Assembly (NCBI GenBank): GCA_015661075.1
Contig: JACVQJ010000009.1
Location: 1-47,400 of the forward strand
Origin: Parachlamydiales bacterium
GTDB lineage: Bacteria; Chlamydiota; Chlamydiia; Chlamydiales; SM23-39
Length of the DNA stretch: 47,400 nt
Direction: 5' to 3'
Part shown: one piece after another, positions 32,949 to 40,981 of the stretch
Position numbering within the stretch: position 1 is the stretch's first letter
Layout: the number at the start of each line of letters is the position of its first letter
Position numbers and translations under genes: made by a program
The notes under the pieces: generated by a model
The model's input: only the letters and a program-made list of their open reading frames with translations
What the model was told of the DNA's origin: nothing
Databases searched by the model: none

Positions 32949-33321
32949 ATGGCGTTTCGGTATTTTGCGTTGTCTGCATGTCATAACTATCGAACGTCGT
33001 TTGCATCTCGTAGCTATTAAATTGCGTCGGAATGGGCGAGTTCTGCTCGACGCGCTTGGAAACGACCACACCTTCTTTCAAAATAATAATATAATGGCGC
33101 TCTTCAAGTAGGCGCGACCCAGCCTTCAAGCGCTCGACATAATCGTATTCCACGGAACCGTCGTCCTTTTTATTAATGCTCACTGGATCGCCCGCTTTGG
33201 CGATCACTTCATCCTTTGTGGCTCCGACAGGGATATCATAGAACGCGCTCATAGTCACAATGCTCGGACCCGATGCGCAGGCCGCTAGCATGAAAAAAGA
33301 TATAATCAATAGACGTCTCAT
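32947..33321 (-). CDS. Putative lipoprotein with a BamE/SmpA-like domain
   Basis: The 124-residue protein has a lipoprotein signal peptide with 'MLAAC' (Cys15). A short domain, 'DIPVGATKDEVIAKAGDPVS' followed by 'EYDYVERL', resembles the small alpha-beta SmpA/BamE fold. The C-terminus is a low-complexity tail with two near-identical units, 'FNSYEMQTT' and 'FDSYDMQTT'. It overlaps the upstream hypothetical gene by 4 nt (ATGA), forming an operon with rodA. An envelope role is likely. Membership in the BamE family is tentative. Confidence 0.65.
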   Translation of the reverse strand: MRRLLIISFFMLAACASGPSIVTMSAFYDIPVGATKDEVIAKAGDPVSINKKDDGSVEYDYVERLKAGSRLLEERHYIIILKEGVVVSKRVEQNSPIPTQFNSYEMQTTFDSYDMQTTQNTETP

Positions 33322-33821
33322 TGTGGGTCTTCCCCTTCGTTCGGCTCTTCATCTTCATTAAATGGCGGCGCTTCTTCGCTGCTGGGCCATATTTGCGCTT
33401 CAATTTGCGTGCGGAATTGGTCGGAGGTCACATATTCACCATGCATCTGATAGCTTCCATCGGGCTGCAGGCGATAGGTCTCAAACCCCTCGAAATTCGA
33501 TCCGTTATTGCGAAATTCCCATCCAATCAGCTGATCGTCATAGACTCCCGTTCCCACAATCTGGCCGATGTTCGGATTCTCCATGTCGACCGTAAAAACG
33601 TTGTTTTGAAACTCGGAAAAACTGAGCTTATTGCTCATGTTCTCCGACAGTCCCTGAACCTGAATGAACTGCTGGCATTCCACCTTTCCGGTAAAGTCGC
33701 GCGATTGCACGCTCCAGTGGGTGTCGAACGTGAGTTCTTCCTCCAGCATATTCAATGTAATCTTTCCTTTCCCCGCCCAATGGCCGGGAGAAAAGAGGAA
33801 GTTGTGGATAAATTCGCCCAT
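33318..33821 (-). CDS. Hypothetical protein, beta-rich with acidic tail
   Basis: I do not recognise this 167-residue protein. It is rich in predicted beta strands ('GHWAGKGKITLNMLEEELTF', 'GFETYRLQPDGSYQMHGEYV'), lacks a signal peptide, and ends in an acidic low-complexity tail ('FNEDEEPNEGEDPQ'). The alternating strands suggest a small lipocalin- or heme-binding-like barrel, but this is a guess. Its ATG touches the rodA stop (TAATG) and its stop overlaps the lipoprotein start, so the three genes are translationally coupled. Confidence 0.6.
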   Translation of the reverse strand: MGEFIHNFLFSPGHWAGKGKITLNMLEEELTFDTHWSVQSRDFTGKVECQQFIQVQGLSENMSNKLSFSEFQNNVFTVDMENPNIGQIVGTGVYDDQLIGWEFRNNGSNFEGFETYRLQPDGSYQMHGEYVTSDQFRTQIEAQIWPSSEEAPPFNEDEEPNEGEDPQ

Positions 33822-34951
33822 TAGAACATAAACCTTCTGCTATAAATGCTTTGCAATATCCCGAGAGCCGCCATCGTCGTGAGAATGGAATTCCCTCCAT
33901 ACGTCACAAAAATCAGCGGAACCCCCGCAATCGGCAGCAGCGCACACATCATCGAGATGTTGAGCAGTACGTGCATGGCGAGATACACCGCCAGGCCTGC
34001 GGCCAGGATCCGCCCGAAGGCGTCCTTGGCTACTGCCGCCACCTGTAGACTAAAATAGATTAAAGCGAAAAAAAGCAACAGAAGGATTACAAGCCCCACA
34101 AAACCAAATTCCTCGCCATAGGCGGCGAACACGGAATCGGTGTGGGCGGCCGGCAGCCACTTCTTTCCGGCGAATTCACTCTCTTTCCATCCCGTCCCGG
34201 TCAATCCACCCACAGCGATCGATGTGGCCGCGGCCTTCTGATGGTAGGTATTCGGATTGAGGCGCTCATACTGGTATTCTTTCATAAACCGCGTAAAAAA
34301 CGGCCGCATCTCTTCGTGGGAAAACATACCGACGAATAAAAAAAGCACGACGAGCAGCCCGCCGATGCCGGCCAGAGTCATCGCGCGGATCACTTTGCTA
34401 TGGACTCCAGCGAAATAACACATCGCCAAAGAGATCGGGAAAAGAATCAGAGCTGTTCCCAGATCGGGCTGTTTGAGGATCAGAATAAAAGGCAGGCCCA
34501 TGATGGCAAACGCTTTCATTGCGACCCGCAAGCTGCCGACATAGCTCCCCTGTTTTTCAAGAAAGTGCGCCAAAGCGATCGCCACGATGAGTTTAGCGTG
34601 TTCGGAGGGCTGGATGTTCAAACCGATCACAGGAATGCGATACCAGCGGTGGACGTTCTGAATGGGAGCTGTCAAATATAGCCCCAGCAAAAGCACGACA
34701 ATGCCTCCGTATAAAATCCAGCTGAAGCTCTGCAGCTTCCTGTAATCGAAAACAGCCATGACGGCAAAAACCGCCCAGCCGCATAAAAACCAGCGCAGCT
34801 GGCTTTTGACGAGCGGCGTCCAAAATAAATCTTCCGCATCGGCCGTCATCGATGAAATCACGAGAAGGCTGATGATCATGAGCGCAAAAATGACCGGCAC
34901 GATGCGCCAGTCGATCCGCGATAAACACTGATAATTGACAACCCTGTTCAT
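33821..34951 (-). CDS. rodA: RodA, SEDS peptidoglycan glycosyltransferase
   Basis: The 376-residue protein has about ten transmembrane helices and SEDS motifs: 'IQPSEHAKL', 'LKQPDLGTALILFPISLAMC', 'AVGGLTGTGWKESEF' and 'LPAAHTDSVFAAYGEEFGF'. The catalytic Asp lies in 'HTDSVF'/'KQPDLG' regions. RodA polymerises lipid II for elongation or, in chlamydiae, division-site peptidoglycan. It is divergent from birA, matching the chlamydial birA-rodA neighbourhood. Confidence 0.95.
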   Translation of the reverse strand: MNRVVNYQCLSRIDWRIVPVIFALMIISLLVISSMTADAEDLFWTPLVKSQLRWFLCGWAVFAVMAVFDYRKLQSFSWILYGGIVVLLLGLYLTAPIQNVHRWYRIPVIGLNIQPSEHAKLIVAIALAHFLEKQGSYVGSLRVAMKAFAIMGLPFILILKQPDLGTALILFPISLAMCYFAGVHSKVIRAMTLAGIGGLLVVLFLFVGMFSHEEMRPFFTRFMKEYQYERLNPNTYHQKAAATSIAVGGLTGTGWKESEFAGKKWLPAAHTDSVFAAYGEEFGFVGLVILLLLFFALIYFSLQVAAVAKDAFGRILAAGLAVYLAMHVLLNISMMCALLPIAGVPLIFVTYGGNSILTTMAALGILQSIYSRRFMF

Positions 34952-35008
34952 ATCATGGCATTTTATGAATCACTTGCGATAGAATGCAACTGCGCATTGA
35001 GGTAAATC

Positions 35009-35743
35009 ATGGAAATCGTCGACATCCATCTCGAAAAAATCGATTCAACGAACAACTACGCCAAAGCGCACCTCAATGAATTCAATTCCTCAAAACTGAC
35101 CTGCATCACGGCGGAAGAGCAATCGGCCGGACGCGGGCGCCACCAGCGCTTCTGGCACTCGCCGAAAAATCTAAACATCTACGCCACTTTTTGTTTTCAG
35201 CTGCCCATCCACACCCTGCATCTCATCAGCCTTGGCCAAGTAATGGCTGTGAGTTTAGCCATGGTTCTTTTGAAAGAGGGCCTGCATCCCCAAATCAAAT
35301 GGCCCAACGATATTCAACTAGGCGGCAAAAAAATGGCCGGCACTCTTGCGGAAACGCAATTTCACCGCGATACGGTCGACATCATTCTCGGCGTCGGCAT
35401 CAACGTCAACATGCCGGAGAATCTGCTCACAAAAATCGATCAACCGGCGACCTCTTTATTAGCCGTTACCGGCCATCCCTGGGACCGCGCAAACCTGCTA
35501 AAAAAGCTCCAAAAACAGTTTTTGGCCGATTTGCTGAAATTCAAAAAAGAGGGGTTCACTCCTTTTCACAGCCAATTTGAAAACCTGCTCGCCTACAAAG
35601 GACAAACCATCCACTGCTTCGACGGACACAAGGAATGGGTCGGGATCTGCCATTCCATCACGAGCGATGGACAATTAAATCTGTATTTGCCGAATAAAGA
35701 AATTCACACTCTTCTGACAGGCGACATCAAAAATCCTTCTTAA
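35009..35743 (+). CDS. birA: Biotin-[acetyl-CoA carboxylase] ligase, monofunctional
   Basis: The 244-residue enzyme attaches biotin to the carboxyl-carrier protein. 'EEQSAGRGRHQRFWHSPKNL' is the biotinoyl-AMP loop, and 'KWPNDIQLGGKKMAGTLAE' is the catalytic block. There is no N-terminal helix-turn-helix, so it is a ligase only, not a repressor. GAGGT lies upstream of the ATG. Confidence 0.93.
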   Translation: MEIVDIHLEKIDSTNNYAKAHLNEFNSSKLTCITAEEQSAGRGRHQRFWHSPKNLNIYATFCFQLPIHTLHLISLGQVMAVSLAMVLLKEGLHPQIKWPNDIQLGGKKMAGTLAETQFHRDTVDIILGVGINVNMPENLLTKIDQPATSLLAVTGHPWDRANLLKKLQKQFLADLLKFKKEGFTPFHSQFENLLAYKGQTIHCFDGHKEWVGICHSITSDGQLNLYLPNKEIHTLLTGDIKNPS

Positions 35744-35800
35744 TTTACTCACGCAAACCTCAAGCAACTATAATCCAAAGACTTATAATTAACCGTTCAA

Positions 35801-35829
35801 TTGACAATAACTTAACAATATGTTATAAT
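35801..35829 (+). promoter_or_regulatory. Perfect consensus sigma-70 promoter
   Basis: TTGACA (35801-35806) and TATAAT (35824-35829) have a 17-nt spacer, matching the consensus at all twelve positions. The predicted start is about 15 nt before the ATG of the next gene, which lacks a clear Shine-Dalgarno sequence. Confidence 0.75.
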
Positions 35830-35850
35830 TTCTTTTAAACATATGGATAT

Positions 35851-37143
35851 ATGGGACAAACAGACAAACCATCTCTTAATGACTCTTCTTCAGTGCCATT
35901 GCGCTGCAAAAACGAATTGCAAGAATGGCCCCGTTTACCAAATGTTGAATACTTGCACCAACTGCTTCCTTATGATCCCGCGACCCGATTTCGGAAAGAA
36001 CTACAGACCGGATTAAAAGAATACCAATTATTGCTTAATGCGATGCTACAAGCAATTGAACATTATAATAATGGGAGGCTTGAAAAATTCGACAGTCTGG
36101 TGGGTGAAAATGCCTGTCAAATTCGGGCCATTTACATTGTTCGGCTCGCAAGCCAAAAACTCAATTTTTCCACACTTCAAAGCCAAATATTATGCACAAT
36201 CAAAACCATTGAATCAATACATCCGCAAAAAATTTCGCTTTTAATTCGGAATCAAAAATCACTATTCGATTTATTTGAATCTAACAATCTACTAATTAAA
36301 TCGACGAAAGATGAATTTTTTTTGATCGAATCATTTCTGCTATCTGAAGCGAAAGAGATCTGTCTTGAAGAACAAATCACGAGCTCGCTATTGATCAGGA
36401 ATGAAGCTTATCCGCATAAATTAAAACAGTTCGGCGATGTTTCATCGAAGTTCACTAAACACCTTGTGCAATATTTGAGAATGCTGCTGAGTCTCGATTC
36501 CGTGCATTGGATCAGGAACATCGCTCGGAAATCCGTTGATCTTCATCTATCGCGAATGGTCTCGGCTGAATTTACAAAGGCACACAACAATTGCTCGTGT
36601 ATCCCGAATTTCTGGTCCTTTAAAGCAATCTTAAATGCGATTCATGACAAAAAAGTACCTGTCATTGTTCATGCCAAATTTTTATCAAATGTTGAAGAAG
36701 GAAAATATCAACTTGTCAATGAACAAGTTATTGTTTATGAATCGCAGACATTGGATGGCCAACTTCCAAAATTAATCGAAACAACGCTTGAAAATTTCGA
36801 TATGAATCAGCCGGCCATGATCATACAGGGCGTGGTAGTAGGATCCGATCTGCTTGAGTCTTCTTCATGGAAACAAACAATGAGCAGGTATTCATTGGAT
36901 GACGTCATTCTGGCCGCGGCCGCAGATCACAGGCAATTTCCTGAATTCAGTGACCACAATACAATCCATTTACTCAATGATTTAGAATTTGAAAAATATC
37001 GATCCTTGGCCAAAGATGGCGGATTTGCCTTAGAAAATCCCAGCAGCTTCTTTATGAACCATATTTATGCCGGCATTCCAATGCATTTACCTTTTATTGA
37101 TCATCAGACGCTATCGAATGTTTCATGTTCATCAATTTCTTAA
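35851..37143 (+). CDS. Hypothetical protein, 430 residues
   Basis: I do not recognise a family. The product is soluble-looking, mainly helical in the first half ('GLKEYQLLLNAMLQAIEHYN') and mixed in the second. It has no signal peptide and no strong transmembrane segment. The gene is A+T-richer than its core neighbours. It is driven by a perfect consensus promoter. Its 3' end overlaps the convergent transporter gene by 50 nt, so the two could affect each other by antisense transcription. It may be a lineage-specific chlamydial protein, possibly an effector (speculation). Confidence 0.7.
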   Translation: MGQTDKPSLNDSSSVPLRCKNELQEWPRLPNVEYLHQLLPYDPATRFRKELQTGLKEYQLLLNAMLQAIEHYNNGRLEKFDSLVGENACQIRAIYIVRLASQKLNFSTLQSQILCTIKTIESIHPQKISLLIRNQKSLFDLFESNNLLIKSTKDEFFLIESFLLSEAKEICLEEQITSSLLIRNEAYPHKLKQFGDVSSKFTKHLVQYLRMLLSLDSVHWIRNIARKSVDLHLSRMVSAEFTKAHNNCSCIPNFWSFKAILNAIHDKKVPVIVHAKFLSNVEEGKYQLVNEQVIVYESQTLDGQLPKLIETTLENFDMNQPAMIIQGVVVGSDLLESSSWKQTMSRYSLDDVILAAAADHRQFPEFSDHNTIHLLNDLEFEKYRSLAKDGGFALENPSSFFMNHIYAGIPMHLPFIDHQTLSNVSCSSIS

Positions 37144-38341
37144 TTGACCAGATTGCTATTTCAATGTAGATAACCATTAAATAAAATAACGCAGTAAGAC
37201 CAAGAGAAATAAATAAATTTGGTATGGTTTGGCCGGGATTTTGAAGGCTTAAAATTGTCGCCGCTATGCAGCCGATCAACCAGGAAGCACTTCCTACCAT
37301 CATTCCAAATGTTTGCGGTTTCCTTCGAATAATCACCCGAACCATAAACGTGATGAGCAAAACAAGTCCGAGATTGGCAATAAAGTCTGTGATCAGGTCT
37401 TTCACGAAAATCACTGGCGGAGTAGCTGGAATGAAAAAAAACGCGAATGTGCCTGCAATTCCAATGATAGCATATTCGTTCGAAAAACGCAGCGATTGAA
37501 GCGTTGGCGATCTCCAGCAAGCCGAGGCGAAATAAATATTTCGCAATAAGTTATTAATGACAAGAAAAACAACAAACAACGTTAACAGAACCCGTAAAGC
37601 TATGTTGCTGTTTAAAAAAAATGAAATGATTTGATCAAAATCAATAAAAACACTCGAAAGCTGAGTGAATATATTGAAAAAAAAGATCACTGTTAAGGCA
37701 AGAACCGAATCAGCCATGGAACGGGAGTGTCTGAAAAAAGTCGGAAGATTGATCGTACCAACCAAGGTTAAAAGCACAACAAATCCTAGCGCTGTCAATG
37801 AAAATCCCCAAGAGATGGGTGTTTCTATATGATAAAATTGCAATGCATAGATTTGCGAAACAATTAAAACAGGAAATAAAATTACATTCATCCTTTTGAT
37901 GAGTCGAATCCCATTTACACCGAGAAACGAAGCACAAAGCCCCAGCGCCGTTCCCCATAAGACGTTATCTCTGATCCCGTTATCGGTTGGAAATATGTGG
38001 TTGATTCCCTGAATTCCAGCATCGAGTTGATATACAAACCAGAACAAACATGCGATGATCAACGTCAACATCGCACCTATTGCGCTCCCCTTACCAAGGT
38101 ACTTCTTTACGTTTTCGATGGCGTCGATATGATTGGAAGAGCTCATTTTAATAATCACGAGGCCAATCAGCCATTGAATCAAATTTCCGATTCCTATTGC
38201 AACGATCGAATCGCCAATCCCAAACTGGTTTTTGAGTTGCCATCCAAAAATCACCCCTAATATACCGACCGACGCGACCTGAATGCTGGCCAATTCCCAA
38301 AAATTTTGCGAATCGAGAGGGTCATTATTGATACTGGACAT
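37094..38341 (-). CDS. NCS1/CodB-like transporter
   Basis: This 415-residue protein has about 12 hydrophobic helices with the APC-type fold. 'SVGILGVIFGWQLKNQFGIG' at the N-terminus and 'NLPTFFRHSRSMADS', comparable to the 'D.SR..' segment of cytosine/purine permeases, suggest a nucleobase-cation symporter. The substrate cannot be deduced. Nucleobase or nucleotide-precursor uptake would suit an intracellular parasite. It lies 58 nt downstream of nifU, and its 3' end overlaps the hypothetical gene. Base composition is lower in G+C than nifU, hinting at separate acquisition. Confidence 0.65.
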   Translation of the reverse strand: MSSINNDPLDSQNFWELASIQVASVGILGVIFGWQLKNQFGIGDSIVAIGIGNLIQWLIGLVIIKMSSSNHIDAIENVKKYLGKGSAIGAMLTLIIACLFWFVYQLDAGIQGINHIFPTDNGIRDNVLWGTALGLCASFLGVNGIRLIKRMNVILFPVLIVSQIYALQFYHIETPISWGFSLTALGFVVLLTLVGTINLPTFFRHSRSMADSVLALTVIFFFNIFTQLSSVFIDFDQIISFFLNSNIALRVLLTLFVVFLVINNLLRNIYFASACWRSPTLQSLRFSNEYAIIGIAGTFAFFFIPATPPVIFVKDLITDFIANLGLVLLITFMVRVIIRRKPQTFGMMVGSASWLIGCIAATILSLQNPGQTIPNLFISLGLTALFYLMVIYIEIAIWSIKKLMNMKHSIASDDQ

Positions 38342-38399
38342 AAGTTACGATCTAATCGAATCAGACAAATTTTGCAAGCGCTCAGAGCTGTAATTACGA

Positions 38400-39155
38400 T
38401 CACCCATTCCACTCCGGGATGACAAACAGACTCGGATGTACACGCGAACGAAGAACCCTCTGGATCGCACTGAGCGTCGATCCCATCGATGATGGACAAG
38501 AAGCGCAGGCGCCCTCGTATAAAATCCGGACCTCGCGCCCATCATTAAGACCCAGAACCCTGATACCTCCCGCATCCAGCGCGATATAGGGACGGATTTC
38601 CTTATCTAAGACCCCTTCAATGATCGAGAGCTTTTGTTCATCCCCCATCTGTTCCCAACCAGGAATCTCGATAGCAACCTCTCCATCGCCCTCGTCAATG
38701 GGGGTTGCATCAAAACTTTCCACAAATGGAATATCGAAACAATTCTGGACGCACACGTCGATCGCCTCGATCACAATATTGAGACTGCGCGCGCACTGAT
38801 CGGGAAACGCAGAATGATCCAAGCGATCCCGCAAATGGCGATCCAGCAAATCGGCCGTCAGCCGAGAGACCTGATCATAGTTTTTTCGGAGGACAATCTC
38901 GCAACAGGCATCAGCCGCCGCGATAAGAGCTGTCGGGCCGATCGCCTGAAACTTTGCATCGGCAATCATGCCGTCGGACTCATCCACCAGCCAGTAAAAA
39001 CAGACAATCGTTATGCCCCATCCGGCCTGGCCCTGGACAAGCCGCATGCCGCGCTCTTTCGCCTCGATAGCCGAAAACTTCCCTGCATAGAGCGGCTTGT
39101 CCAAACGCTCGCGAATTTTTTTGCTATATTGTTCCCAAATAGACGTCTTCAGCAT
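38400..39155 (-). CDS. nifU: NifU-like protein with intact C-terminal Nfu domain and altered N-terminal scaffold
   Basis: The 251-residue protein has an N-terminal NifU/IscU-like domain and a C-terminal Nfu domain with 'CASC' at 217-220. In the N-terminal domain the usual 'CGD' and 'GCG' cysteine motifs are absent: the second reads 'FQAIGPTALIAAADACCEIV'. Other cysteines (Cys52, 84, 85, 121, 135, 139) may or may not substitute. NifU scaffolds Fe-S clusters built with sulfur from NifS. It overlaps the nifS-like gene by 7 nt, as expected for a pair, and the order agrees with chlamydiae. Confidence 0.85.
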   Translation of the reverse strand: MLKTSIWEQYSKKIRERLDKPLYAGKFSAIEAKERGMRLVQGQAGWGITIVCFYWLVDESDGMIADAKFQAIGPTALIAAADACCEIVLRKNYDQVSRLTADLLDRHLRDRLDHSAFPDQCARSLNIVIEAIDVCVQNCFDIPFVESFDATPIDEGDGEVAIEIPGWEQMGDEQKLSIIEGVLDKEIRPYIALDAGGIRVLGLNDGREVRILYEGACASCPSSMGSTLSAIQRVLRSRVHPSLFVIPEWNG

Positions 39156-40243
39156 GAGGCCAAATCTCCCGCAATCGCATGAATCGCCTCGAAAGCCCGT
39201 GCAATGCGATCCACCGCCGCATCAATCTCCGCTTCTGTCGTCATGCGGCTCAACGAAAAACTGATCGCGCTCGACACCGTTTTTTCATCGCATCCGGACG
39301 CCATCAGCAAATGGGCGAGTTCCTGATGAGGGGCGCCGCCAATCGTTGCAAAGACCTTTTTGCGATTCAGGGCGTATAGGAGCGCCTCCTGGTGCACCCG
39401 CATGAAGGCGATCACAGAGACATTCGGGAGGCGGAGTGATTCGGACATAAGAATTTTAGCGCCCTCGATCTTTTCGACGATGCCCTGCTCAAAACGCCTT
39501 CGCAAACGGGCCGTCTCCAATCCCATCGAATCGAGAGTAAGCAGCGATTGCTGCGCCGCAGCACTCAATGCGGCCAGCGCGGGAATATCAACGCCATCAG
39601 CCCCCGGCGTCAAAGGAAAAAGAGGTCGTCCGGCTTTGGCAAACAGGGCGCCGGAACTTTTGAGTCCGTGCATCCGATCACCGGAAAAAGTCAAATAGTC
39701 GCCCAAAAACTCGATGGGAATTTTTCCGACGGCATACGTAGCGTCCACATGCAAATAGATGTTTTTTTCAGAGCACATCTTCGCGATTTCTTCCATCGGC
39801 TGGATAACGCCGGTCAAGGCTTGCGCCCAGCCGATGCTGACGAGAGCCGTGTCAGGAGTCATCATCGCTCGTAGTTTTTCCAGATCAATGCGGCCGAATG
39901 AATCAACCGGCGCGAACTGTGCGCCGCATCCCATCTCTTGGAGGCGTTGGAGATTCTCCATCACCGGCGCGTCCTCTAGGCATCCCGCAATATAATGACT
40001 TTTCCCTAGGGTCCGCCGCATCGCCCGATCGACCGACCAAAAAACCTGATGAATCGCTTCGGCGCCGCCGGATGCAAATACGAACTGATCCTCCGGCATC
40101 GCTCCGGCGAGATCAAAGAGGATCTGAGCGGGACCATCGAAATTTTTTCCCCACAGCTCATCGAGATAAAGCCGCATCCGCTCCAAAGCGCTTTGGCACG
40201 GCCTGGTGGCCGTATGATTATCGAGATAGATCGATTCGTTCAT
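39149..40243 (-). CDS. NifS/IscS-like aminotransferase-fold protein lacking catalytic residues
   Basis: From the ATG at 40243 (MNESIYLDN) the product has 364 residues and aligns over its full length with cysteine desulfurases: 'IYLDNHTATRP' at the N-terminus, 'LHVDATYAVGKIPIEF' in the middle, 'ISFSLSRMTTEAEIDAAVD' at the C-terminus. However, 'SGHKxxGPKG' reads 'SGDRMHGLKS', so the PLP-binding Lys is Arg190. The 'SSGSAC' loop is replaced by 'ATIGGAPHQE', so the active Cys is gone. The stacking His, an Asn, the Gln after Asp167 (Tyr170) and the substrate Arg are also changed. The frame is intact, so it is probably a non-catalytic relative. It overlaps gpmA by 26 nt and nifU by 7 nt. Confidence 0.88.
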   Translation of the reverse strand: MNESIYLDNHTATRPCQSALERMRLYLDELWGKNFDGPAQILFDLAGAMPEDQFVFASGGAEAIHQVFWSVDRAMRRTLGKSHYIAGCLEDAPVMENLQRLQEMGCGAQFAPVDSFGRIDLEKLRAMMTPDTALVSIGWAQALTGVIQPMEEIAKMCSEKNIYLHVDATYAVGKIPIEFLGDYLTFSGDRMHGLKSSGALFAKAGRPLFPLTPGADGVDIPALAALSAAAQQSLLTLDSMGLETARLRRRFEQGIVEKIEGAKILMSESLRLPNVSVIAFMRVHQEALLYALNRKKVFATIGGAPHQELAHLLMASGCDEKTVSSAISFSLSRMTTEAEIDAAVDRIARAFEAIHAIAGDLASC

Positions 40244-40904
40244 GAGCGTTTTTCTCGAATTGATAAACGACTGGCTCGCCAGTCGCGAGCTCCAGTTTGA
40301 CGACCTGATCTTTATTGAGATGATCGAGATCCATGATGATCGCGCGCAAGGAATTGCCATGAGCGCAAATGAATACGTTTTCGCCTCGCTGCAGCCGCGG
40401 CCGAATTTCTTTGTTGAAATAGGGCACGGCCCGCTGGGCGGTCATCGCTAGGCTTTCGCCATGCGGGGGCGCCACGTCGAAACTCCGCCGCCAAATCTGG
40501 ACTTGCTCGGCGCCGAATTGTTGAGCCGTTTCGGCCTTGTTCAGCCCCTGCAAATCCCCATACATGCGCTCGTTTAATTCCCAGGCCATATAGACAGGAA
40601 TCGTCGTTTTTTTGGCCTCTTCGCCAAAAATCTTCGCCCATTCCCCCCTCTTGCCTTCCCCCGGATGTTGGAAAACCGGCACTTTTTGGCTCGCATGCTG
40701 GAGCATGGCCAGGGCTAGGGTCATGTGGGCGCGAACCAGGGTCGAGGTAAAAATCACGTCGATGGGGATATCTTTGATCCTTTGGCCCCCTTCGATCGAC
40801 TCGCGTATCCCCGCCTGGCTGAGTGGGATATCAACCCAACCGGTGAATAAATTTTGTTCATTCCAGGCCGAAAGGCCATGGCGCATCAAAATTAGTTTTG
40901 ACAT
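40218..40904 (-). CDS. gpmA: 2,3-bisphosphoglycerate-dependent phosphoglycerate mutase
   Basis: The 228-residue glycolytic enzyme interconverts 3- and 2-phosphoglycerate. The phosphohistidine motif 'MRHGLSAWNEQNLFTGW' and 'ELNERMYGDLQGLNKAE' with catalytic Glu and Arg are intact, and 'CAHGNSLRAI' holds the second His. It heads the minus-strand group gpmA-nifS-nifU and is divergent from rsuA, the chlamydial order. Confidence 0.96.
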   Translation of the reverse strand: MSKLILMRHGLSAWNEQNLFTGWVDIPLSQAGIRESIEGGQRIKDIPIDVIFTSTLVRAHMTLALAMLQHASQKVPVFQHPGEGKRGEWAKIFGEEAKKTTIPVYMAWELNERMYGDLQGLNKAETAQQFGAEQVQIWRRSFDVAPPHGESLAMTAQRAVPYFNKEIRPRLQRGENVFICAHGNSLRAIIMDLDHLNKDQVVKLELATGEPVVYQFEKNAHERIDLSR

Positions 40905-40944
40905 CCCGATCCTCTAAAAATTGGATCTAATATTAACCAATCCT

Positions 40945-40972
40945 CTGAAAAAAAGCTCCTTCCAAGTATAAT
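40945..40972 (+). promoter_or_regulatory. Candidate promoter of rsuA
   Basis: CTGAAA (40945-40950) and a perfect TATAAT (40967-40972) have a 16-nt spacer. The predicted start is within about 3 nt of the ATG at 40982, so the transcript could be nearly leaderless. Confidence 0.5.
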
Positions 40973-40981
40973 AGCTGACCT

